Below the pieces are notes generated by a model that worked only from the letters and a program-made list of their open reading frames with translations, ran no database searches and had not been told where the DNA came from. Of a DNA stretch of 64,000 bases, positions 16,785 to 24,985 are shown in pieces. A program made the position numbers and the translations under genes. This DNA comes from Acidimicrobiales bacterium. Its GTDB lineage: Bacteria; Actinomycetota; Acidimicrobiia; Acidimicrobiales; MedAcidi-G1. Where the stretch lies: contig JAQWTI010000039.1 of NCBI GenBank assembly GCA_029242745.1, forward strand, positions 1 to 64,000. Direction: 5' to 3'. Position 1 is the stretch's first letter; each line of letters starts with the position of its first letter.

Positions 16785-19232
16785 CTAGAGACGGACCCGC
16801 TCGCTGTCCGGGTCGTAGAACGGTCGGAATGATGCACTTGCAGGGACCCGTGTGCCGTTCACCTCGACCTCGAAGGTTCCTTCGATGACTTGAGCCCGAG
16901 GGGTGTCAGGCTCACACGGAACGTACCCCATGCCGAGAGCCCCGCCCACGGTATGGCCATACATGCCCGAAGTGATCCGAGATACGAGTACGCCGTCGCG
17001 GTACACGGGTTCATCGTGGTACAGCAGTGGTTCTGGGTCGTTGAGGAAAAATTGCACGAGTCGACGGTTCACCCCGGCAGCGCGCTGGGCTACCAGTGCT
17101 TCGCAGCCGATGAAGCCACCGGGTTTATCGAAGGCCACCCCCCACGAAAGCCCGGCGTGGAGGGGGGTGTCTTCCTCTGCGATGTCATCGCCCCAATGGC
17201 GGTACGCCTTTTCCATTCGTAGCGAATTCATGGCGTGGTAGCCCGCCGGCGTCAAGCCACGTGGGCTACCAGATTCCCACAGCGCGTCAAAGGCCCCGAG
17301 AGCGAATTCGGTTGGCACGTAAAGTTCCCATCCAAGTTCGCCCATGTAGGTTCGACGGACAGCAATTGAACGGGCGTAACCCAAGTCGATTTCTTGAAGG
17401 GTGCCAAACGGGAACGCCTCGTTGGAGAGATCGGCGTCGGTCAGCGGCGACACGATGTCGCGTGCCCCTGGCCCAAACACCCCCAGCACTGCCCATCCTG
17501 AGGTCACGTCCGTGACCGTCACGCGGGCTCCATCGGGGGTATGGCGGGCGATCCAGTCCGCATCCTTCACCTGAGTGGAAAATGCGGTAACGACCAGGAA
17601 ACGGTGCTCGTCGAGACGATTGACGGTCAGGTCTGCTTCGATGCCGCCACGGTCGTTCAGCCACGTGGTGTAAACCGACGTACCAGGTTCAACGTTTATC
17701 TCAGCCGATGAGATTCGATTGAGCACGGTGCAGGCGTCGGTTCCTTGGACGAGGAGTTTGGCCAGAGAGGTTTGGTCGAACAACGCCGTACCTTCGCGAC
17801 ATGCCCTGTGCTCGGCGGCCGAGTACTGAAACCAGTTTTGGCGGCGGTAACTGTACTCGTAGACCGGTTCAGCATCCGCAGGTGCGTACCAGTTAGGCCG
17901 TTCCCAGCCGCTGTTTTCGCCGTGACAAGCCCCGAGAGCGGTCAAGCGATCATGGAACGGTGAGTGGCGCACCCCTCGGGCTGTCTCAACCTGGCGGAAC
18001 GGCCAGTGTGGGGCATACAGCAGGCCAAGCGCCTCAATGGAACGGTCATGGAGATAGCGACGGTTTGTTTGGAATGGTTGCATGCGTCGCACGTCAACGT
18101 CCCATAGGTCCATGGGGGGACGGCCGTGGACCATCCATTCGGCTAGCACCTTGCCGGCGCCTCCAGCTGATTGCATGCCGATCGAGTTAAACCCAGTGGC
18201 GACCCAGTGGTTACGCAGCTCCGGTGTCTCGCCGAGGAGATAGCGGTCGTCGGGGGTAAAGGACTCGGGGCCGTTGAAGAACAGGCGAATTCCCACATCG
18301 TCCAAGACGGGAAGGCGGTTACAAGCCGCAGCCCACACCGGAGCCAGATGTTCCCAGTCCTCGTCTAGCTGCATGAAAGGACGATCAGTGGGGATGCCTT
18401 CCATGCCGAATGGTTTAGCTACCGGTTCGAAGGCGCCGACCATTAGGCGGCCGGCTTCCTCCTTGACGTAGATGCAGTTGTCGGTATCACGCAGCACCGG
18501 CAGTCCTGAGGGTAAGTCGGGGATGGGTTCAGTCACCAGGTAGAAGTGTTCGCACGCATGAAGGGGGATGTTGACCCCAACATCGCGCCCCAGCTGGTGC
18601 GACCACATGCCGGCGGCGGTAACTACATGCTCAGCGTCGATGGGGCCCTGGTCGGTGTCAACGCCAGTCGCTCTGCCTTCAGAGTTTCGGATTCGCTCGA
18701 CCGACACGCCTTCAATGATCCGGGCACCCCGCTTCTTGGCCACGTTGGCCATAGCCATGGTGGTATCAACTGGTGAGGCCTGGCCGTCGCCAGGTAGCCA
18801 GACTCCGCCCACGAGGCCTTCAGGATTTAGCAGGGGGTACCGGGCGCAGAGTTCGTCGGCCCCAATTACGTTGACATCTACGTTAAAGGCGTTGGCCATG
18901 CCCGCACCTCGCACTAGTTCCTCCATGCGGTCCTCGTTGTCGGCCACGCTCAGTGAGCCGACCTTCTTGAAGCCGGTCGCATATCCCAGATCTCGCTCAA
19001 GCGACTCGTACAACTCAGCCGAGTAGGCGGCCAGCCGGGTCATATTTTGGGTCGCCCGGAGGCAGCCGACTAGGCCAGCGGCATGCCAAGTAGTCCCGCT
19101 GGTCAGTGTGTGGCGCTCAAGCAGGACCACGTCATCCCAGCCCAGCTCGGTGAGGTGGTAGGCGATACTGGCGCCAACGATGCCGCCGCCGATAATCACT
19201 ACCTGGGCCCGTTCAGGTATTTGATTGGCCAT
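16785..19232 (-). CDS. Dimethylglycine/sarcosine dehydrogenase-like flavoprotein with GcvT domain
   Basis: An 815-residue fusion. Residues 1-390 form a DAO-type FAD oxidoreductase: dinucleotide motif VVIIGGGIVGASIAYHLTE, then LLERHTLTSGTTWHAAGLVG, the segment that carries the flavin-linking histidine in dimethylglycine and sarcosine dehydrogenases. A middle linker region precedes a GcvT-like, folate-binding half from about residue 430 (YRRQNWFQYSAAEHRACREG, FDQTSLAKLLVQG) and a C-terminal barrel. Family members demethylate N-methylated glycines, passing the one-carbon unit to tetrahydrofolate. The exact substrate is not set by sequence. It is divergent from the aminotransferase gene. Confidence 0.88.
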   Translation of the reverse strand: MANQIPERAQVVIIGGGIVGASIAYHLTELGWDDVVLLERHTLTSGTTWHAAGLVGCLRATQNMTRLAAYSAELYESLERDLGYATGFKKVGSLSVADNEDRMEELVRGAGMANAFNVDVNVIGADELCARYPLLNPEGLVGGVWLPGDGQASPVDTTMAMANVAKKRGARIIEGVSVERIRNSEGRATGVDTDQGPIDAEHVVTAAGMWSHQLGRDVGVNIPLHACEHFYLVTEPIPDLPSGLPVLRDTDNCIYVKEEAGRLMVGAFEPVAKPFGMEGIPTDRPFMQLDEDWEHLAPVWAAACNRLPVLDDVGIRLFFNGPESFTPDDRYLLGETPELRNHWVATGFNSIGMQSAGGAGKVLAEWMVHGRPPMDLWDVDVRRMQPFQTNRRYLHDRSIEALGLLYAPHWPFRQVETARGVRHSPFHDRLTALGACHGENSGWERPNWYAPADAEPVYEYSYRRQNWFQYSAAEHRACREGTALFDQTSLAKLLVQGTDACTVLNRISSAEINVEPGTSVYTTWLNDRGGIEADLTVNRLDEHRFLVVTAFSTQVKDADWIARHTPDGARVTVTDVTSGWAVLGVFGPGARDIVSPLTDADLSNEAFPFGTLQEIDLGYARSIAVRRTYMGELGWELYVPTEFALGAFDALWESGSPRGLTPAGYHAMNSLRMEKAYRHWGDDIAEEDTPLHAGLSWGVAFDKPGGFIGCEALVAQRAAGVNRRLVQFFLNDPEPLLYHDEPVYRDGVLVSRITSGMYGHTVGGALGMGYVPCEPDTPRAQVIEGTFEVEVNGTRVPASASFRPFYDPDSERVRL

Positions 19233-19346
19233 GTGGGGTGCTCCGAAATTGTTAGGCGTGACAGTGGGCCAGCCCTGCAGGTCGGTTATTTGGTCGAAGT
19301 CTTGCTGTTATAGGACTTAGTGATTAAGTTACGGACTCTAACGAGA

Positions 19347-19360
19347 GTGACACTAGTCAC
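19347..19360. promoter_or_regulatory. Inverted repeat between divergent flavoprotein and aminotransferase genes
   Basis: GTGAC-ACTA-GTCAC, a perfect 5-bp inverted repeat, lies 51 bases before the aminotransferase start and 115 bases before the flavoprotein start. It could be an operator for one or both promoters. No regulator gene is next to it, and short repeats like this can be chance. Confidence 0.35.
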
Positions 19361-19410
19361 CTTTAGACCGGCCTGTGCAGTGTATGACAGGACCCCCGTG
19401 GGGAGGATCC

Positions 19411-20781
19411 ATGAGTACCTACCGTGAACTGGCCCAGAAGCACCTGGTCCCCCACTTCACCTCTAAGACGGCGTGGAAGAACGGTGCTCTACCCGTGATC
19501 GAACGTGGCGAGGGCTGCTATCTCTACGACACCGAAGGCGTTGAGTATCTTGACGGGCTCGCTGGGCTGTTCTGCGTGAATATCGGTCACGGTCGCCCTG
19601 ACCTTTCTGCGGCAGCGGCCAAACAGATGGACAAGCTAGCTTTCTCGCCCAACTGGGGCTTTGCGCATCCACCGGCCATTGAGGCTGCAGCGATGATTGC
19701 CGGCTTTGCTCCTGGTGACTTGAATGAGACGTTTTTCGTGAGTTCTGGATCCGAGGCTGTGGAGTCAGCCATCAAGTTCGCTCGTAACTACCATTTGGCC
19801 CGTGGTGACGAGGGTCGCTACAAGGTGATCTCCCGTAACTGGTCCTACCACGGCACGACCTTGGGAGCGCTTTCAGTCACTGGCATCCCTAAGTTCCGCG
19901 AGCCATACCTTCCAGCCCTTTGGGACGGCACGCGCCACGTGCCTAATACGCGCCAGTGCACCTCACCGTTGGGAACTCCAGCTGCTGAACTGAATTGTGT
20001 GAAGGCCATTGAGGACATGATCCTGATCGAGGGACCCGAGACGGTCAGCATGGTCATTGCCGAGCCCATCCAAAACGGTGGTGGTGCTTTGGTGCCACCT
20101 GATGGTTACTGGCGAGAACTCCGTCAGATCTGTGACCGGCATGGCGTTCTGCTAGTAGCAGATGAGGTGATCTGTTCGTTTGGCCGCTTCGGCTATTGGT
20201 TCGCCAGTGAGCGCATGGGCGTGGTACCGGACATGATTACCTTCGCCAAGGGTGTGACGTCGGCGTACCAGCCTCTTGGAGGTTTGGTCATCCGTAGTCC
20301 GCTCGTGGATGAGGTGTTCAACTCGCCTATGGGATCTTTCATGCACGGTTCGACTTTCGGTGGGCATCCTGTGGCTACCGCGGTGGCTGTAGCCAACATG
20401 TCGGCTATGCGTGACGAGGGCATCATGCAGCAGGTGCTGGACAACGAGGGCTACTTCATCGAGCAACTACGCGCCATGGGTGACGTACACCGGTCGGTTC
20501 GTGGGGCCCGGGGTTCCGGTTACTTCTACGCCGTAGAATTTTGTGCTGACTCAAATGATGATCGAGATCTCAGCCCGACCCAGATCGCTGGTCTGCAGGG
20601 CGGTTCACTTGGAGGTTTTGTCCGTGAGGAGCGAATGACGGTGCGACCCGACGACCGGGGTTACACCGGTCTGGCCATCTCACCACCATTGATCGCCGAC
20701 CGGACGATCATTGATGACTTGGTGGCACGAGTTGACCGGGTCGCTACTCGGGTCGACACCTGGCTAGGTGATAATGGCTAG
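19411..20781 (+). CDS. Class III PLP-dependent aminotransferase (omega-amino acid:pyruvate type)
   Basis: A 456-residue fold-type I transaminase moving an amino group from a terminal amine to a keto acid such as pyruvate. Marks are YLYDTEGVEYLDGLAGLFC, SSGSEAVESAIKFAR, the SYHG loop, VIAEPIQNGGG, the PLP-phosphate Asp in LVADEVICSFGRFG and the Schiff-base lysine in ITFAKGVTSAYQPLGG. Relatives act on beta-alanine, taurine, putrescine or GABA, and sequence by eye cannot choose. ATG 19411 has GGGGAGG six bases upstream and is preferred to 19375. The Pta-like gene follows. Confidence 0.9.
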   Translation: MSTYRELAQKHLVPHFTSKTAWKNGALPVIERGEGCYLYDTEGVEYLDGLAGLFCVNIGHGRPDLSAAAAKQMDKLAFSPNWGFAHPPAIEAAAMIAGFAPGDLNETFFVSSGSEAVESAIKFARNYHLARGDEGRYKVISRNWSYHGTTLGALSVTGIPKFREPYLPALWDGTRHVPNTRQCTSPLGTPAAELNCVKAIEDMILIEGPETVSMVIAEPIQNGGGALVPPDGYWRELRQICDRHGVLLVADEVICSFGRFGYWFASERMGVVPDMITFAKGVTSAYQPLGGLVIRSPLVDEVFNSPMGSFMHGSTFGGHPVATAVAVANMSAMRDEGIMQQVLDNEGYFIEQLRAMGDVHRSVRGARGSGYFYAVEFCADSNDDRDLSPTQIAGLQGGSLGGFVREERMTVRPDDRGYTGLAISPPLIADRTIIDDLVARVDRVATRVDTWLGDNG

Positions 20782-20989
20782 ACCAGCACCGGCCTCATCT
20801 AGAAAAGTTGTTAAGTGACCAAGTCGGCACCAAAGGGGATGAGGTACATGAGGAATCTGTCAGTTGCGGGCTTGGGCGTAGTTGGTGATCTACCCGCGCG
20901 TGTTCGGTCCAGGGTCTTGTGGGATTTCCGGAGTGGTGTCTTATTCCTTGGCGCGGCAACAGTTAGGCCTGTCTCATGATTCGAGCCTC

Positions 20990-21892
20990 GTGAGCGCCGA
21001 TGTTCCAATAGTCGTCGCCAGTTGGTATGAGCGGGCAGCAGCAGATCCAGCCCGTGTCGTCTTGGCGGATCTGGGTGATCCAAGAGCTGATTTCGCGGCG
21101 ATTCAGTTAGTAGATGAAGGCCTTGTCCAGCCGGTCCATCCGGTCGTAGATCGTGATGACTCCCAGCAGGCCGAGACGATCGTCTTTGCCGAAGGTGCTG
21201 GGTTGAACGTGAACGACCCGGTCGTGGCAGCAACAATTCTTGTCCGCTCGGGTGCCGCTGATGCCGCAGTGGCCGGCGCTACGCGTGCCTCAGCCGATGT
21301 GCTCAGGATTGGTCTCCGTGTGCTTGGTGTAGCACCCACTGCGAACGTGGTCTCCAGTTGCTTCTTGATGTTGCTGGCTGATGGCCGGCCGGTGGCCTAC
21401 GGCGACTGCGCGGTGGTACCCGATCCTGATGTAGCCCAGTTGGCATCTATCGCCGCAGCGACTGCCGATACATATGCGTTCCTCGTAGGGGTGTCCCCGC
21501 GCGTGGCCATGCTTTCGTTCTCAACCAAGGGCAGCAGTGAGCATCCTCGGGTGGACAAGGTTCGGTCGGCCACCGCCCGGCTGTCTGAGAGTCGTCCGGA
21601 CCTATTGGTCGATGGTGAACTTCAGTTTGATGCGGCGCTTGTGCCAGCAGTGGCAGCGGCAAAAGCGCCGGGATCAGGCGTGGCTGGTGCGGCTGACGTA
21701 TTCATATTTCCTGACCTTGATAGCGGCAACATTGCCTACAAGGTGACCGAGCGCCTTGGGGGTGCTCGGGCCTACGGACCGCTTCTTCAGGGCCTCAATG
21801 GGATTCTACATGACCTATCTCGGGGCTGTTCGGCAGCCGACATTGTCGATGTGGCTGTAATCGCTGGACTTCAGGCGCGCGCCCGCCCGTGA
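20990..21892 (+). CDS. Phosphate acetyl/butyryltransferase-like protein
   Basis: About 300 residues of the PTA/PTB fold, which exchanges acyl groups between CoA and phosphate. Visible family pieces are RVVLADLGDPRAD, NDPVVAATILVRSGAADAAV, GVAPTANVVSSCFLM, MLSFSTKGSSEHPRVDKV, LVDGELQFDAALVP, FIFPDLDSGNIAYKVTERLG and a final GP-LLQGLNGILHDLSRGCS. Length fits stand-alone Pta catalytic domains. The start is uncertain: GTG 20990 gives the family N-terminus, while 20882 would add 36 odd residues; neither has a good Shine-Dalgarno. It may turn acetyl phosphate into acetyl-CoA for the neighbouring pathway. Confidence 0.78.
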   Translation: MSADVPIVVASWYERAAADPARVVLADLGDPRADFAAIQLVDEGLVQPVHPVVDRDDSQQAETIVFAEGAGLNVNDPVVAATILVRSGAADAAVAGATRASADVLRIGLRVLGVAPTANVVSSCFLMLLADGRPVAYGDCAVVPDPDVAQLASIAAATADTYAFLVGVSPRVAMLSFSTKGSSEHPRVDKVRSATARLSESRPDLLVDGELQFDAALVPAVAAAKAPGSGVAGAADVFIFPDLDSGNIAYKVTERLGGARAYGPLLQGLNGILHDLSRGCSAADIVDVAVIAGLQARARP

Positions 21893-21916
21893 TCGACGAG
21901 AGTTGAGGAGTTGACG

Positions 21917-22714
21917 ATGCCGCTGTCAGCTGTCCTCTTGGTCCTGGTTTCAGCGGTCCTCCATGCCGCTTGGAACGCCCGCCTACATCGGTGCGGTGAT
22001 CCCGAGGTGGTCATCGTTCTGGCCTATTTCTATGTAGGTATCGCACTGCTGCCTGCGGCGATAGTTGATCCGCCAGGTGAGGTGCTGGGCTGGCTACTGG
22101 CCTCTTCACTGGCCCAGGGCTTGTATATGGGTCTGCTTGGATCGGCCTATCGGGTAGGCAGCCTTGGAGTCGCGTACCCGATCGCTAGGGGAACCGCTCC
22201 GCTACTGGTTGGTCTTGGTGGTTGGCTGCTACTTGATGAGACTCCGTCTTTGGCCACTGCTGTTGGTCTAGCTGTTCTAGTCGTGGGCCTTCTTTCTTTG
22301 GCAGGCTTGGGGGCGCAACGTCAAGAGTTGCGTGCCGTGGTGCTAGCTGCAGTGACTGGACTGTGCACAGTGACGTATTCCTTGATCGACGCCCGCTCGG
22401 TCGATCTGACGGGAGCCATGGGTTATCTGTCGGTAATCATGGTGTTCAGCTCACTTGGCGTGCTGGTAGTGCGGCGCCCGGGCCTAATCCGAATCCGACC
22501 GATGTTGGGCCATGCCGCATTAGTCGGGCTGGGCCAGGGTGGGGCTTACGGCCTCGTTCTGTTGGCGTTTCAGCAAGCTCAGGCTGGCCAAGTCGCCGGC
22601 CTGCGTCAGGTATCGGTAGTCCTCGGCGTGCTGATAGCTCGCGAGTCGCTAGGCCCAAGGGCACTGTGGGGCGCCGTGCTGGTCACAGTGGGTGCGGGAT
22701 TGGTCATTTGGTGA
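21917..22714 (+). CDS. EamA/DMT-family transporter
   Basis: A 265-residue inner-membrane protein with about ten hydrophobic helices in two EamA halves. It opens LSAVLLVLVSAVLHAAWNARL and ends with the second half's last helix LWGAVLVTVGAGLVIW; the inner repeat boundary is near residue 135. DMT proteins carry small metabolites, often as exporters. ATG 21917 has GAGGAG six bases before it and is preferred to the TTG at 21911. It lies 24 bases after the Pta-like gene and may move a product or substrate of that pathway. Confidence 0.85.
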   Translation: MPLSAVLLVLVSAVLHAAWNARLHRCGDPEVVIVLAYFYVGIALLPAAIVDPPGEVLGWLLASSLAQGLYMGLLGSAYRVGSLGVAYPIARGTAPLLVGLGGWLLLDETPSLATAVGLAVLVVGLLSLAGLGAQRQELRAVVLAAVTGLCTVTYSLIDARSVDLTGAMGYLSVIMVFSSLGVLVVRRPGLIRIRPMLGHAALVGLGQGGAYGLVLLAFQQAQAGQVAGLRQVSVVLGVLIARESLGPRALWGAVLVTVGAGLVIW

Positions 22715-22728
22715 GCTGGCACCCGGGG

Positions 22729-22762
22729 GTTATCTATAACAAAGACGTGAGAGTCTATAACA
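22729..22762. promoter_or_regulatory. Palindrome and repeated half-site before TetR gene
   Basis: GTTAT-CT-ATAAC (22729-22740) is a 12-base palindrome. Its right half, TCTATAACA (22733-22741), recurs at 22754-22762, exactly 21 bases or two helix turns on. The second copy ends 13 bases before the TetR start codon. Spacing and place suit an autoregulatory operator; TATAAC could also serve as a -10 element. Confidence 0.5.
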
Positions 22763-22775
22763 GTAGTATCAAGGC

Positions 22776-23351
22776 ATGAGTCGCCGAACGTTGGACACCA
22801 ACCAGGTTGTGGAGTCAGCCGCTGCGTTGGCTGATGCCGAAGGTTTGGCCGCTGTCACCCTGACACGAGTGGCGGAGCGGCTTGGGGTCCGTCAACCTGC
22901 GCTGTACCGGCACGTTGAGAGCTACGACGCCCTTATTCGGGCACTTGGACTTCGGGGCCGGGAAATCTTGGCAAACCGCCTTAGCGATACCGCCGTCGGA
23001 CTGGCTGGACACGACGCAGTTCGGGCGATGGGTCGGGCCTGGAGGAAAATGGTTCAGGACCATCCCGGCCTCTACGCAGCCACTGATCGTTACCCGTGCG
23101 CTGGTGATAGCGAGTTGGAAGAAGCTGTCGAGCGGGTAGTTCAAGTTTTGAGTCAGGCGTTATCGGCCTATGGGCTGGACGACGATGACCGGGTGCACGC
23201 CGCCCGGTCAATGCGCAGTGCCTTTCACGGGTTCGCCCACCTCGAGTCGGGAGACGGCCACCCCCACCCTGTAGATCTTGACGATAGTTTCGACCGATTA
23301 GTCGATCTGCTCTGTGCCGGTATCCATCAAATGGTTCAGGCTGACGCCTGA
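22776..23351 (+). CDS. TetR-family transcriptional regulator
   Basis: A 191-residue regulator. The N-terminal helix-turn-helix shows VVESAAALADAEGLAAVTL, RVAERLGVRQPALYRHVESYDALI, the standard TetR DNA-binding core. The C-terminal domain carries AMGRAWRKMVQDHPGLYAAT and RSAFHGFAHLE, which fits the WHG-type (TetR_C_33-like) ligand domain. The gene follows the exporter and precedes the FeS/NrfD gene, so either could be its target. Repeated palindromic half-sites lie just upstream. Confidence 0.9.
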   Translation: MSRRTLDTNQVVESAAALADAEGLAAVTLTRVAERLGVRQPALYRHVESYDALIRALGLRGREILANRLSDTAVGLAGHDAVRAMGRAWRKMVQDHPGLYAATDRYPCAGDSELEEAVERVVQVLSQALSAYGLDDDDRVHAARSMRSAFHGFAHLESGDGHPHPVDLDDSFDRLVDLLCAGIHQMVQADA

Positions 23352-23407
23352 CCTCGGCCGTTACACGCCACGCCCACCAACTGAGACTGCCCAAGGAATA
23401 ATTAACT

Positions 23408-24955
23408 GTGACCCGACTCGGATTCGTTCTGGACTCCGGCAGTTGTATCGGTTGCCATGCCTGCACCGTTGCCTGTAAGAGTGAGCACGACGTACCCCTA
23501 GGGGTCAATCGAACTTGGCTCAAGTATGTAGAGACGGGGACTCATCCCGATACGGACCGGCTCTTCTCGGTCATGCGATGCAACCACTGCGATGACGCCC
23601 CTTGTATGACCATCTGCCCAACATCCGCCCTTTATAGGGCCGACAACGGTGTTGTGGACTTTCAGGATGACGACTGTATTGGCTGCAAGGCATGCATGAA
23701 TGCCTGTCCGTACGACGCGATCTATCTCAATCCAGAGACAAATACTGCGCACAAGTGCAACTTTTGCAACCACCGCATTGAGGACGGCCTTGAGCCCTCT
23801 TGCGTAGTGGTATGTCCAACTCAGGCCATTCGGGTAGGTGACCTCGATGATCCGAACAGCGAGATCAGCCGTCTCGAGTCTGAGGGAGGCTTAGTGCGCT
23901 CACCTGAGCAGAACACCCGACCCAAGGTCTTCTATACGGGTGCCACGGCGTCGTCGCTCGACCCACTGGCATCGGCCATCTCTAACGATGGATTGATTTG
24001 GGCCGACACAACGTCAAGCCATTCGACACCTTCTCAGGCTGCTCTTGCTGTGGCACCTGACCGGGAGGACGGCCTGGCTATGGCCCGCACCACCTACACA
24101 ACCCAGCACGAGCCGGTATGGGGATCGATGGTGTCGGGCTATCTAGTTACCAAGGCCATTGCAGCCGGCGTGATGTTGGTGGCGTCGTTGCTAGTGGTGC
24201 TCGGCCATGGCGATCTCCGCTCAGTGGTTGGTGTGGCCCCACCGGTGGTGGCTGGGATCTTCCTAATGGTTACTGGAGTCCTTCTGGTCGCAGACCTCAA
24301 GCAGCCGAAGCGATTTTGGTATCTGCTAAGTAGGGGTAACTCGAAGTCATGGCTGGTCAAGGGGGCGTGGGTGCTGGGCGCCTTCGCTGCCTGCCTGGTT
24401 GCTTGGTGGGTGATTGGTCTGGCTGGTGCCGGTAACGCGCTGTTGTTACTTGTTGGACCAACGGCCGTGCTGGCACTTGGCACTGCTGGTTACACGGCCT
24501 TTCTGTTCGGCCAGTGTGAGGGTCGAGATCTATGGCAAGAGTCACTGCTGTTGCCCCTGCTGCTGGCTCAGGCTTTGATGGCTGGGGGGGCAACCTGGTC
24601 GTTGCTTGATCAGTTTCTCGAGGTTCCGTCGCATGGTTCGGTTAAATGGGTTTTCCTTTTTGGTCTACTAGCCAATGCTGTGCTGGTTGGCCTCGAGGTG
24701 CGGGGCAGACACACCCGGCATGTAACCATGGCGATTGCCGACATGCGCTATGGCTCCCAGAAAAAGCGTTGGCGTGAATGGCTTTTCTGTACAGCCTTCT
24801 CTCTGCTGTTCTTAGGGCTTGACATTGTGTTCGGTGAACTTGTGTTCGACTGGACCGGCCCTGTCCAGCCGATTGTCCCCTTAGCCGCTCTCTACGGACT
24901 ATTCGCCTACGAGGATGCCTATGTACGAGCCGGCCAGTCGGTTCCCCTTTCGTAG
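23408..24955 (+). CDS. Fused four-cluster ferredoxin and NrfD/DmsC-type membrane anchor
   Basis: A 515-residue fusion of an electron-transfer subunit and a quinone-reactive anchor. Residues 1-170 bind four [4Fe-4S] clusters: CIGCHACTVACKSEHD, CNHCDDAPCMTICP, CIGCKACMNACPYDAI and CNFCNHRI with CVVVCP. From about residue 240 an NrfD-like part has eight hydrophobic helices and the signature DLKQPKRFWYLLSRGNSKSW. In most complexes these are two proteins. GTG 23408 has AAGGAA upstream. The molybdoenzyme gene follows after 30 bases, so the two proteins should form one membrane complex exchanging electrons with the quinone pool. Confidence 0.92.
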   Translation: MTRLGFVLDSGSCIGCHACTVACKSEHDVPLGVNRTWLKYVETGTHPDTDRLFSVMRCNHCDDAPCMTICPTSALYRADNGVVDFQDDDCIGCKACMNACPYDAIYLNPETNTAHKCNFCNHRIEDGLEPSCVVVCPTQAIRVGDLDDPNSEISRLESEGGLVRSPEQNTRPKVFYTGATASSLDPLASAISNDGLIWADTTSSHSTPSQAALAVAPDREDGLAMARTTYTTQHEPVWGSMVSGYLVTKAIAAGVMLVASLLVVLGHGDLRSVVGVAPPVVAGIFLMVTGVLLVADLKQPKRFWYLLSRGNSKSWLVKGAWVLGAFAACLVAWWVIGLAGAGNALLLLVGPTAVLALGTAGYTAFLFGQCEGRDLWQESLLLPLLLAQALMAGGATWSLLDQFLEVPSHGSVKWVFLFGLLANAVLVGLEVRGRHTRHVTMAIADMRYGSQKKRWREWLFCTAFSLLFLGLDIVFGELVFDWTGPVQPIVPLAALYGLFAYEDAYVRAGQSVPLS

Positions 24956-24985
24956 GTGCCGTCTCAGAGACATAATCCGGAGACC

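Noticed and set aside
16539-16832. 97-residue plus-strand ORF between xseA and the flavoprotein gene
   Set aside because: It overlaps the 3' end of the flavoprotein gene, has no ribosome site and no recognisable feature.
19233-19410. Glycine riboswitch upstream of the GcvT-containing flavoprotein
   Set aside because: Looked for because of the GcvT domain, but the leader lacks the conserved tandem aptamer core and is too short.
20811-21236. 141-residue minus-strand ORF over the Pta-like gene start
   Set aside because: Arg/Pro/Ser-rich shadow composition and antisense to a frame with clear family motifs.
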